Shown here: positions 9,158 to 16,977 of the stretch, piece by piece
Position numbering within the stretch: position 1 is the first letter of the stretch
Layout of the letters: every line of letters starts with the position of its first letter
Origin: Hyphomicrobiales bacterium
Lineage (GTDB): Bacteria > Pseudomonadota > Alphaproteobacteria > Rhizobiales > Rhizobiaceae
Length of the DNA: 64,000 nt
NCBI GenBank assembly: GCA_900471815.1
Contig: UICE01000009.1
Coordinates: forward strand, 1-64,000
Direction of reading: 5' to 3'
Position numbers and translations under genes: made by a program
The notes under the pieces: model-generated
Seen by the model: the letters and a program-made list of their open reading frames with translations, nothing else
The model's database searches: none
What the model was told of the DNA's origin: nothing

Positions 9158-10281
9158 CACGCAAGCTCCTGACCGTGACTAATAGCGACGCCGGTTTCGC
9201 CGTTGAATACATGCAGGCTGGCCGGATCGAGACGAACCGCAATCGTATCGCCGATTGCCACATCCGTCCGATCATGCTCGACCAGTACCAACGATCCACC
9301 GGCAAAGTCTGCCGCAATATGGGTCTGGTCGCCCAGCCATTGATTGACCGAAACACGTGCATGAACGCCGCCTTCGCTACGGCGAACCGCATAGGGCCGA
9401 ATGCCAACAACGACTTTTTGGTGTTTTTTCAACTCTTCGCGCACGGCTGGCGAAAAGTCAGAAGCGGCATATTCCAGCTTCACACCTTGATTAAGACCGA
9501 AAGTAATCCTGGTGTCACTGTTCGAGACCGTCGCCTCGAAGACATTCATGGGCGGCTCACCGACAAAGGTGCCGGTGAACAGATTGGCCGGTCGCTCCTT
9601 GATCATTTGCGGTGTATCGAATTGCTGCAACTCACCGCCCTCCATGACGGCAATACGATCTGCAAGCGCATTCGCCTCGGTCTGGTCGTGGGTCACGAGG
9701 ATGGCGGTTAGTCCCCGCTCCTTGATATAGTGCTTGATACGGCCACGCAGCACCGCCCGCAATTGCGGCTCCAGCTGTCCCATTGGTTCATCAAGCAAAT
9801 GCAGATCGGCATCACGGATCAAGGCACGACCAAGGGAGGCGCGCTGCTGCTGACCACCGGAAATTGAACTTGGATAACGCCCAAGAATATCCTCGATCTC
9901 CAGAAGCTTGGCGATATAGGCGACCTTCTCTTCGACAACAGACTGCGAGAGCTTGGAAGACTTCAACGCGAAGGCGATATTTTCCTTCACTGTCAAAGGC
10001 GGATAGAGCGAATAGCCTTCAAAGGCCATGGCAACATTGCGCCGGACCGGGGCGAAGGTTTGAACCTCGCGGCCTTTCAGCGAAATGGTACCGCGCGATA
10101 CAGCTTCAAAACCGGCAACCATGCGCAATGTCGATGTCTTGCCGCAACCGGATGAGCCAAGGAGAGCGATAATCTCGCCCTTCTTCACATCCATGCTGAT
10201 GTTGCGAACCGCATGCACACCATGATCGATAGGACCATAGAATTTGTCGACATTTTTGATCAACAGAGCAGTATCACTCAT
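9157..10281 (-). CDS. CUT1 sugar ABC transporter ATPase with canonical catalytic residues
   Basis: A 374-residue UgpC/MalK-type ATPase. Walker A is GSSGCGKT (42-49), the signature is ISGGQ (140-144), Walker B ends in LLDEP with catalytic Glu165, and the H-loop is VTHDQ with His198. A TOBE-like C-terminal domain follows. The Q-loop Gln appears replaced by Glu (FEGYSLYP, residue 88) and the D-loop reads MGQLE. It energises import of the operon's sugar alcohol and probably pairs with the more divergent ATPase encoded just upstream, whose stop overlaps this start (ATGA). Confidence 0.88.
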   Translation of the reverse strand: MSDTALLIKNVDKFYGPIDHGVHAVRNISMDVKKGEIIALLGSSGCGKTSTLRMVAGFEAVSRGTISLKGREVQTFAPVRRNVAMAFEGYSLYPPLTVKENIAFALKSSKLSQSVVEEKVAYIAKLLEIEDILGRYPSSISGGQQQRASLGRALIRDADLHLLDEPMGQLEPQLRAVLRGRIKHYIKERGLTAILVTHDQTEANALADRIAVMEGGELQQFDTPQMIKERPANLFTGTFVGEPPMNVFEATVSNSDTRITFGLNQGVKLEYAASDFSPAVREELKKHQKVVVGIRPYAVRRSEGGVHARVSVNQWLGDQTHIAADFAGGSLVLVEHDRTDVAIGDTIAVRLDPASLHVFNGETGVAISHGQELA

Positions 10282-11390
10282 GCTGCCACTCCCTGCTCTG
10301 TCGTGCCTGCCTTGCGGATCAATGCGCCGCTGGCCTTGTCGAAAAGAAATGTGGTTTTGCCGTCGATAAGGATAAAAGCGGGCCCTGATACGGGGCCTGG
10401 TGTTCCCGCAGGACGGGAAACCAAAAGCTCGCGCTTGCCGACTGTTACGACCAGCGTGACAGTCTTTTCATTCAGCGGGGTTTCAGCCTCGACCTCAATG
10501 GGAACGGCACCCTTCACCGTGTCCTTGGCAAAGGTAATTGATTCCGGCCGGATGCCAATGACGCAAGCTTGTCCCACAACATTATCCGGCATACCCGGCA
10601 GAGGGACGCGCACCTTGGAAATCTCAACATAAATGCCACCAGCATCCTTTTGCGGCACGACATCAAGGAGGTTGATCGTCGGGTCGCCGAACAGGCTGGC
10701 AATCCCGATATCGGCAGGCGCATTATAGATCTCCTCCGGCGTTCCGATCTGGCGAATTTTGCCATTGGCCATGACTGCAATGCGGTCACCAAGTGCCATG
10801 GCTTCTTTATAGTCCTGCGTCACATAGACAACTGTCGCGCCTTGCGAAGCGAGAAGCCGAGGAAGCTCTAGCCGCATCTCAAAGCGGAGCTTCGCATCGA
10901 CATTGCGCAAAGGGTCATCCAGCAATAGCAGCGGCGGCGAACCAGCTAAGGCACGGGCCAGTGCAGTGCGTTGCTTCTGCCCGTTGGAAAGGGCCTTGGG
11001 ATGATGCGACAGCACATGGTCGATCTTGAGTAGTTTAGCCACTTTGCCCACACCCGCCTTGATCGCTTCGGCGGAAGAGCGGGTTGCTGTCAGAGGACTG
11101 GCGATATTGTCGTGAGCGCTCATATGCGGGAATAGCGCGAAATTTTGAAACGCCATGCCAATGCCGCGATGCTCCGCATCCACATCGGTCATGTCTTCGC
11201 CGCCAATCAGGATTTTTCCCTCATCTGGATCGATCACACCGGCGACGAGACGCAGGAGGACGGTCTTTCCGGCCCCGGACGGGCCGAACAGGACCAACGT
11301 CTCGCCATCTGCTACGTCAAGCGACAGGTCATCGAGAACCGTATTGGTCTTGTAGCGCTTGACGATGTTCTTGAGTTGTAAAGTGGTCAT
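10278..11390 (-). CDS. CUT1 sugar ABC transporter ATPase, degenerate catalytic site
   Basis: A 370-residue MalK-type ATPase with TOBE-like C-terminal region. Walker A (GPSGAGKT, 36-43) and the Q-loop (FQNFALFPH) are normal. The signature reads LSNGQ instead of LSGGQ (134-138), the catalytic Glu after Walker B is Asp (LLLLDDP, residue 159), and the H-loop His is Gln (VYVTQDYKEA, residue 192). It therefore probably forms one catalytically weak site in a heterodimer with the downstream ATPase. It follows the MalG-type permease by 4 bases. Confidence 0.87.
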   Translation of the reverse strand: MTTLQLKNIVKRYKTNTVLDDLSLDVADGETLVLFGPSGAGKTVLLRLVAGVIDPDEGKILIGGEDMTDVDAEHRGIGMAFQNFALFPHMSAHDNIASPLTATRSSAEAIKAGVGKVAKLLKIDHVLSHHPKALSNGQKQRTALARALAGSPPLLLLDDPLRNVDAKLRFEMRLELPRLLASQGATVVYVTQDYKEAMALGDRIAVMANGKIRQIGTPEEIYNAPADIGIASLFGDPTINLLDVVPQKDAGGIYVEISKVRVPLPGMPDNVVGQACVIGIRPESITFAKDTVKGAVPIEVEAETPLNEKTVTLVVTVGKRELLVSRPAGTPGPVSGPAFILIDGKTTFLFDKASGALIRKAGTTEQGVAA

Positions 11391-11394
11391 AGGA

Positions 11395-12252
11395 TTATCC
11401 CTTCACCGCGCCAAGCGAGAGCCCCTCGACGAGGTAGCGCTGTGCATAAAGAGCGAGCGCGAGCGTCGGAGTGACGGAAAGCACAATGGCCGCGGCGATC
11501 TGGCCGTACTGGATCCCGGATGAGGTAACAAAGGCGAGAGCGCCAACTGTGACCGGCTGTTTATCGGCAGATGCCAGGACCAGCGCGAAGACGAAATTAT
11601 TCCAGGCGAAAATAAAGGCGAGCAGGCCTGCTGCCGCAATGCCGGGACCAGCCAGAGGCAAGGCAATCTTGCGGAACGTGGCAAACCACGAGTGGCCCGC
11701 TATGCGATAGGCATATTCAACATCAGCCGAGATATCTTCGAAATAACCGCGCACAATCCACAGGATCAATGGCAGGCAGATCAACTGATAAACCCAGATG
11801 AGACCGAAATAAGTATCCGACAGACCAAGCCATTGGAAATACTGCGTTAGCGGCAGCAATACCAGAAGCGGCGGCGCGAAGCGGAAAGACAGCAGCGTGA
11901 AAGCAATATCTTCCGAGCCACGGAACCTGTGGCGGGCAAAGGCATAGGCCGCAGGGACGCCAAGCACCAGAGACAGTGCAACCGAGGTGACCGAGAGAAA
12001 GACCGAATTGCCGAGATTGCGCATGAAGGCAATATCAAGTGTACCAGCGGAGGTCGTCAGCTTGCCTGTAATGAGCGCTGCATAATTGGACAGTGTTGGC
12101 GTGAACACAATGGATGGCGGTATCTGCAAAATGGTCTCGTTCGTCTGGAACGACATAAGGAATATCCAGAGGATCGGGAACATGAAGAAGATAACGACCA
12201 GCGACAGCGCAAGGAAGCGCAGGGATTTTTCGAGTGTGGATGTGGTTTCCAT
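11395..12252 (-). CDS. CUT1 ABC transporter permease, MalG type
   Basis: A 285-residue inner-membrane permease with about six transmembrane segments, the first at residues 12-32. The EAA-type ATPase contact loop is in the region YAYRIAGHSWFATFRKIALP near residues 190-210, with the conserved Gly-x-x-x-x-x-x-x-x-Leu-Pro pattern slightly modified. The protein ends with VEGLSLGAVKG, typical of MalG-like subunits. It lies 10 bases after the MalF-type gene and forms the channel with it. Confidence 0.88.
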   Translation of the reverse strand: METTSTLEKSLRFLALSLVVIFFMFPILWIFLMSFQTNETILQIPPSIVFTPTLSNYAALITGKLTTSAGTLDIAFMRNLGNSVFLSVTSVALSLVLGVPAAYAFARHRFRGSEDIAFTLLSFRFAPPLLVLLPLTQYFQWLGLSDTYFGLIWVYQLICLPLILWIVRGYFEDISADVEYAYRIAGHSWFATFRKIALPLAGPGIAAAGLLAFIFAWNNFVFALVLASADKQPVTVGALAFVTSSGIQYGQIAAAIVLSVTPTLALALYAQRYLVEGLSLGAVKG

Positions 12253-12262
12253 AATGTACTCC

Positions 12263-13189
12263 TCACGCCTCGCCGCGAGCGCGTTCGCGCAGCCGCAGCC
12301 AGTTCTTGATGAAGATATTGGAGAGCAGGTAGGTGATCGCCCAAAGGATGACCATCAGAGCCGCTGACCGTCCAACATTCGTCGACTGGAAGAAGTTCAG
12401 GTAGGCTTCGACCTGAAACACCGTCAGCGCGTTGCCGGGGCCGCCCTGCGTCATGGCATAGATGATGTCGAACTGCTGAATGGAGTCGAGCAGGCGGAAC
12501 AGCGTCGCGGTCAAAATATAGGGCGTCAGCATCGGCAAGGTAATGCGGAAGAACACGAAGGTGCGCGGCACACCATCAAGCGCGGCAGCTTCGAAGGGTT
12601 GGGTCGGCAGCGAGCGCAGACCGGCCAAAAGCAGGATCATGATAAAGGGCGTATAGACCCAGATATCGACCAGCACGACCGTCAGGAGCGCCGTATCGGG
12701 CGATGAGGCCCAACGGAAATTATGCAGCCCGACCCAACTTGCCAGATAGCTGAGAATGCCGAAACCCGGATTGGTCATCAGCTTCCACATCAGCGCCGCG
12801 AGCGCTGGCGCAATCATCAGTGGCAGGAGAAGCATGATCGAAATGAAATTATTGACGCGGGAGCGCTTTTGCAAAAGCAAGGCAATGCCAAGTCCGAGCA
12901 AAAGCTCCAACGTTACAGTGATACCGGCATAGAGCAGCGATATTTTCAGCGTGTTCCAGAAGCCCGGATCATTGAACAGAAAGTTATAATAGTTCTCGCC
13001 CCAGTTGAACTGGCGGCTCCATGGCTGGCTCAACCGGTAGCGCTGAAATGAATAAATGACGGCGGTGACGAACGGAATCAGAATACCGATGCAGACAAGC
13101 AATGCTGGCAGACTCAGCACATAGGGAAGCATCTTCCTGCTGATTCTGAACCTTGAAGCCGGCTTTCTGGGAATGGATGGTGAAGCCAA
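12263..13189 (-). CDS. CUT1 ABC transporter permease, MalF type
   Basis: A 308-residue inner-membrane permease with about six transmembrane helices, the first at residues 23-45 (YVLSLPALLVCIGILIPFVT). The EAA loop EAAALDGVPRTFVFFRITLP near residues 208-227 is well conserved. It is the partner channel subunit of the MalG-type permease. It is separated from the binding-protein gene by about 90 bases that hold a strong hairpin. Confidence 0.9.
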   Translation of the reverse strand: MASPSIPRKPASRFRISRKMLPYVLSLPALLVCIGILIPFVTAVIYSFQRYRLSQPWSRQFNWGENYYNFLFNDPGFWNTLKISLLYAGITVTLELLLGLGIALLLQKRSRVNNFISIMLLLPLMIAPALAALMWKLMTNPGFGILSYLASWVGLHNFRWASSPDTALLTVVLVDIWVYTPFIMILLLAGLRSLPTQPFEAAALDGVPRTFVFFRITLPMLTPYILTATLFRLLDSIQQFDIIYAMTQGGPGNALTVFQVEAYLNFFQSTNVGRSAALMVILWAITYLLSNIFIKNWLRLRERARGEA

Positions 13190-13236
13190 TTTAAAGCTCC
13201 TTATTATTTAGGGCAATTACGCTTGTCGCGCACCGG

Positions 13237-13265
13237 AATACCCGGCACTTTGGGTGCCGGGTATT
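13237..13265 (-). promoter_or_regulatory. Intercistronic hairpin between binding-protein and permease genes
   Basis: A perfect 12-bp inverted repeat (arms AATACCCGGCAC and GTGCCGGGTATT) with a 5-base loop lies between the stop of the solute-binding-protein gene and the permease start. No T-run follows it on the minus strand. Hairpins here in sugar ABC operons commonly protect the upstream binding-protein message and lower downstream expression; that role is inferred. Confidence 0.7.
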
Positions 13266-13278
13266 GGCGGGATGAAGA

Positions 13279-14721
13279 TCAGCCGAGGCCTGCTTCCTTG
13301 AGCTGACGATCAATGCTCTGAGCAAGCTGGTCCAGACCCTCATCAATCGGCACTTCCTTGGCGACCATCTTCTGGAGCGTCGAGGCCCATTCGGTGGTAA
13401 CGTCGAAGAAGAGCGGTTGCGGCGTGAACTTGATGCTTGCGCCAGCGGCCGATGCGTCGAACATTTCGACATAGCCCGGATATTTGCTGTTCAGCTTCTC
13501 GCGGAACATTTCATCCTTCCAGATCGATTGGCGAACCGGATCAACAAAGTCCATCTTGGTTGCGCCGAACAATGCATGCTCTGGACCAGAAGCCCATTGC
13601 AGGAAGTACCAGGTTGCGTCCTTGTCCTTGGAGAAATTGGACATGGCCAGCGACCAGATCCAGATATTCGGCGTCGATGCCTTGGCTTCCGGATTGGCTG
13701 TGAACGCCGCATAAGAAAGCTTCCCGGCCATCTTGTTGTCGCCGCCATTCATGAAGTATCCGAGGCAATCAGCATCGAAAATCATGGCAGAAGCACCGGC
13801 GCCAAGATCCGTACCTACCTGATACCAGGTATAGGTGGACCAATCCTTCGGGCCGCTTTCCTGAATCATCTGCACCCACTTGGTGTGGTACGCTTTTGAC
13901 TCCGCCGTGTTCATGGCTGCTGAAAGCTTGCCGTCGGCAGAAACGTTCAGGTCCTTCTGGTTGAAGTTGGCATAGCCGGACAGAAAGCCCGGATGAATCG
14001 TTGCCCATGAGCGTGAACCGCGCACGCCGATGCCGTAAATGCCGCCAATATCCTTTTGAAGCTTGGCAGAAGTTGCGATCATCTCATCAATATTGCCCGG
14101 AACCTCGACTCCGGCTTTCTTAAACATATCGCGGTTATAGGTGATGTTGTTCTGTTCGAACGCCCATGGAATACACCATTGTTTGGCGTCTTCCGAACCA
14201 AGTGCGCCGCCTGGAATCCCGTTCCATGCGCAGGAGTTTTTCACGCCGGGCAGGAAGTCGTTCCATGCATAGTTCGGATTGGTTTTCTCCGGATCGTTGA
14301 TCCATTCCTTCAGATCGGTGATCCAGCCCGCAGGACCATAGGTCCACGTCATATAGGCACCGGTCATGAACGCATCATATTCGGTCGAACCCGATGACAG
14401 AGCTGCCGTTACCTTGTCGAAATAGACGTCTTCCGGAAATACATCATATTTGACGTCGATACCCGTCAGATCCTTGAAATTCTGAAGATTTGCGATCATC
14501 GCATCCGCATAGGGATGCTTGTTCAAAAGCAGCTTCAGAGACTTGCCGGAATGCTTCTTCCAGTCAAAATCGGCTGCCTGCGCATTGGTCGACATCATAT
14601 TCATCAATGTGCCGGCGCTGGCCGCAGTAATGCCCATTGTGCCCAGCCCCTTTAACAGGCCGCGACGGTCAACCGATCCGCGCAGGAAAGCGCTGATAAG
14701 GTCTTTTTCCTTGTCATGCAT
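13279..14721 (-). CDS. Extracellular solute-binding protein, family 1, Tat-type signal
   Basis: A 480-residue periplasmic substrate-binding protein of the CUT1 type. The N-terminus holds a twin-arginine pattern (VDRRGLLKGLG, residues 17-27), then a hydrophobic stretch and an AQA-like cleavage site near residue 49, suggesting Tat export. Aromatic-rich segments (TWYQVGTDLGAG, YFLQWASG) fit a sugar or polyol ligand. It is preceded by a strong AAGGAGG ribosome site and lies 94 bases after the EryD-like regulator gene. The ligand is unknown; the enzymes suggest a C4 or C5 polyol. Confidence 0.88.
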   Translation of the reverse strand: MHDKEKDLISAFLRGSVDRRGLLKGLGTMGITAASAGTLMNMMSTNAQAADFDWKKHSGKSLKLLLNKHPYADAMIANLQNFKDLTGIDVKYDVFPEDVYFDKVTAALSSGSTEYDAFMTGAYMTWTYGPAGWITDLKEWINDPEKTNPNYAWNDFLPGVKNSCAWNGIPGGALGSEDAKQWCIPWAFEQNNITYNRDMFKKAGVEVPGNIDEMIATSAKLQKDIGGIYGIGVRGSRSWATIHPGFLSGYANFNQKDLNVSADGKLSAAMNTAESKAYHTKWVQMIQESGPKDWSTYTWYQVGTDLGAGASAMIFDADCLGYFMNGGDNKMAGKLSYAAFTANPEAKASTPNIWIWSLAMSNFSKDKDATWYFLQWASGPEHALFGATKMDFVDPVRQSIWKDEMFREKLNSKYPGYVEMFDASAAGASIKFTPQPLFFDVTTEWASTLQKMVAKEVPIDEGLDQLAQSIDRQLKEAGLG

Positions 14722-14815
14722 TGGTCTTCTCCTCCTTTTTATCGGGTATTATGGACCGGATACCCCACCGGTATTTCCTCCTGGATGCGATTTCCCGCAC
14801 CCTTTCCGACATGCG

Positions 14816-15778
14816 TCAGATAACGTTGGCGACAAGCTGTTGTGCCGTTTTCTCGTCTGTTATCAGTCCGTTAAGGCACCGGCTTTCGAGCACTGCCCGA
14901 ATGGCCCGCACCTTCATCCTGCCACCTGCAACGGCAATCAATCGCTGCTTTTTCAGGTCCTCCCGGCTCAATGTGAATGTGCGATCAGACAAGGTTGTCT
15001 GTATCGCCTGACCGGCATCATCGAAGAAATGGCCGAGAAGCTCTCCCGCTCCTCCCGCATTCTTAATGTCCTCAATCTCGCTTTTCTCGATCATGCCCGT
15101 TGAAACCAGCGAGGCTTCGCGCTCAGCAGTGCCGATACCGACCATTGAGAGATTGGCGCTTTTTGCCATGTCGAATATTTCGCGCACGCCGCGCTGACTG
15201 AACAAGACATCCATGTCTTCGACCGTATTGGCAAAGAACGGAACAGGCATGACATAGGCCTCTGCACCAATACGCTCTGCCAGCCTATGGATAACATCGT
15301 GCGGATTGGCGGAAAACTTTCGGGTCAAGCCGCCAAGCAGCGAGACGAAACGCACATTGTTGCTGGCTATGCGCGGCAGATAATCAACGCAGGCCGCAAG
15401 CGTCCGCCCATGCCCCATGCCAATAAGAAGTTCGCCATCACGCTCGATTTCACGCTTAAGAAATTGAGCTCCGGCAATGCCAAGAGCCTTTAGCGGCAGT
15501 TCCTCAGGATCAAAATCTGGAACTACTTCGCAGTAATCGAGCCCGTAACGGGTGGACAGCTTTTGCTCCAGCTCGACGCATTCTGAAACTTCGCCATCAA
15601 TATAGACTTTTACCAACCCTTCCTGATTGGCCTTCATGATCAGACGATGGGCTTTGAGCGATGTTAGGCCGAGACGCTTTGCAACCTCGGACTGGGTCAA
15701 ACCACCGGCGTAATGGAGCCAGGCAGCGCGCGCTGCCATGCTGGACTCTTCTTCGCGAAGAGAACTGCCACTCACCAT
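14816..15778 (-). CDS. eryD: EryD-like SorC-family transcriptional regulator
   Basis: A 320-residue SorC/DeoR-type sugar-binding regulator. The helix-turn-helix is GLTQSEVAKRLGLTSLKAHRLI near residues 24-46 and the effector domain has IGMGHGRTLAA and FVSLLGGLTRKFSANPHDV blocks that closely resemble Brucella EryD, the erythritol-responsive repressor. The open frame extends upstream to 15847; ATG 15778 is favoured because GGTGGAG lies 8 bases before it (15784 is a second option). It heads the operon and sits just downstream of a promoter overlapped by a palindrome, so it probably represses itself and the whole operon until the phosphorylated polyol appears. Confidence 0.85.
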   Translation of the reverse strand: MVSGSSLREEESSMAARAAWLHYAGGLTQSEVAKRLGLTSLKAHRLIMKANQEGLVKVYIDGEVSECVELEQKLSTRYGLDYCEVVPDFDPEELPLKALGIAGAQFLKREIERDGELLIGMGHGRTLAACVDYLPRIASNNVRFVSLLGGLTRKFSANPHDVIHRLAERIGAEAYVMPVPFFANTVEDMDVLFSQRGVREIFDMAKSANLSMVGIGTAEREASLVSTGMIEKSEIEDIKNAGGAGELLGHFFDDAGQAIQTTLSDRTFTLSREDLKKQRLIAVAGGRMKVRAIRAVLESRCLNGLITDEKTAQQLVANVI

Positions 15779-15821
15779 TGCCATGTCTCCACCCTGAGCA
15801 ATTTTGATATTTTTATCTCTT

Positions 15822-15857
15822 AGTGAAAATAATTTCACTTGCTGCAAAATTTGTCAA
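15822..15857 (-). promoter_or_regulatory. Promoter with palindromic operator for the EryD-like regulator operon
   Basis: On the minus strand a perfect -35 TTGACA (15852-15857) is followed after 17 bases by AATTAT (15829-15834) as a -10 box. A perfect palindrome AGTGAAAATAATTTCACT (15822-15839, 7-bp arms, 4-base spacer) covers the -10. This is the usual layout of a repressor-blocked promoter and the adjacent EryD-like protein is the obvious binder; binding itself is inferred. Confidence 0.65.
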
Positions 15858-16270
15858 GCGAGAGAAATTGAGTTTGGACCTTCCGATAGTCGGGATCGGA
15901 CTGGGCAACCTTCATGCAAGAGCGTTTTAGAAAGGAATAGCGAAGCGTTTCAGGGGCTTCCCGCAATGCACGCAACAATCGGGGCGCCTTTCACCCGGAA
16001 CATAAATTTTTGGAAAGAGCGTTGGTGGATGCGCGGTGGCGCGGAAAACAGCCTGGCATATTGATGCGATGACCTTTACAAATCACCACTCTCCAAAAGC
16101 ATAGCCTCTTTATTAATCTCAAATGCTTAAATTTAAGTCTCATTTATTCGACAAGAATATTTTCAAGTAAATCAATAGCAAATCTTCACTATACGAACTT
16201 CGTTGACCTTGAGTTGCCCCATAAACTAGGGAGTTAAAAGTATTATTATACATCGCTATTGGGGGAACTT
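15858..16270. other. Intergenic region between the polyol operon and the lipoprotein gene
   Basis: About 410 bases between divergently transcribed genes. The right half (16080-16260) is AT-rich. It must hold the promoter of the lipoprotein gene, but no convincing -35/-10 pair with normal spacing was seen. No open frame with protein-like composition was noticed. Confidence 0.5.
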
Positions 16271-16579
16271 ATGCGAAATATTATATTTATCAGCTGCATC
16301 GCACTGATGTTGGCTGGGTGTCAGACTGCGCAGGAATCCGCTGTGGAAGCAAAGCAAACATGTGATTCCGCCGGATTGAAATCGGGTTCGAAAGCGCATC
16401 GGCGTTGCGTATCCGCAAGTTATGAGCAAAACCGCCGGCAATCCAACGAGGCCGGAAATGCCGCGGCTCTTGGGGCCGCAGTGGGCGTTCTCGGGGGCGT
16501 AGCGCTCGGAGTTGCAGCCGAGCGGAATCATTACCCAGGCTATTATCGGCGTTGTGGTCCCTGGGGTTGCTATTACTAA
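16271..16579 (+). CDS. Small outer-surface lipoprotein with glycine-zipper-like segment
   Basis: A 102-residue protein with a lipoprotein signal (MRNIIFISCIALMLAGC; lipobox LAGC, Cys17). The mature part contains an Ala/Gly-rich stretch, NAAALGAAVGVLGGVALGVA, like the glycine-zipper helices of small envelope lipoproteins, and ends in an aromatic Tyr/Cys-rich tail. ATG 16271 follows a GGGGGAA site and is preferred to the upstream start at 16259. Function is not recognised; envelope location is inferred from the signal. Confidence 0.7.
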   Translation: MRNIIFISCIALMLAGCQTAQESAVEAKQTCDSAGLKSGSKAHRRCVSASYEQNRRQSNEAGNAAALGAAVGVLGGVALGVAAERNHYPGYYRRCGPWGCYY

Positions 16580-16977
16580 GAATACATCGAAAGCCGGTGC
16601 ATCTTGCGCAAGCCAATTGGTTTGAATGACAAGTTGCACGGCTGACGAAATGAGATACTCAGCCTGCGTGCGATTGATAAGCAATCATGCGCAGGCGACC
16701 AGACCAGTTTTAAGGCTACAATTTTCAAGAAAACAATTTCCGCGACAAGCCGCCGCTGAATTGCGGCCTGCCATTTTTTTACATGGATGCCTCCGCAAGC
16801 GCGTACTTCAAAAGCATACAAACATCCACAGTAGTGAACTTGCACTAATGGCTTAACGCCAAGCCCCTTCCCTATACTTTGAATCAGTGAGCCGGGATGC
16901 GGTATAAGAGTTGTTTGCTCTGAATGCCGTTGCCCGGCTGACACATGTAGATTCGACAGACTTCGAGGGGCAGCATC
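16580..16977. other. Intergenic region upstream of the autotransporter gene
   Basis: Nearly 400 bases without a convincing gene. Several frames are open in part but none has a start with a ribosome site or a recognisable domain. It probably carries the autotransporter promoter; no clear boxes could be assigned by eye. Confidence 0.45.
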
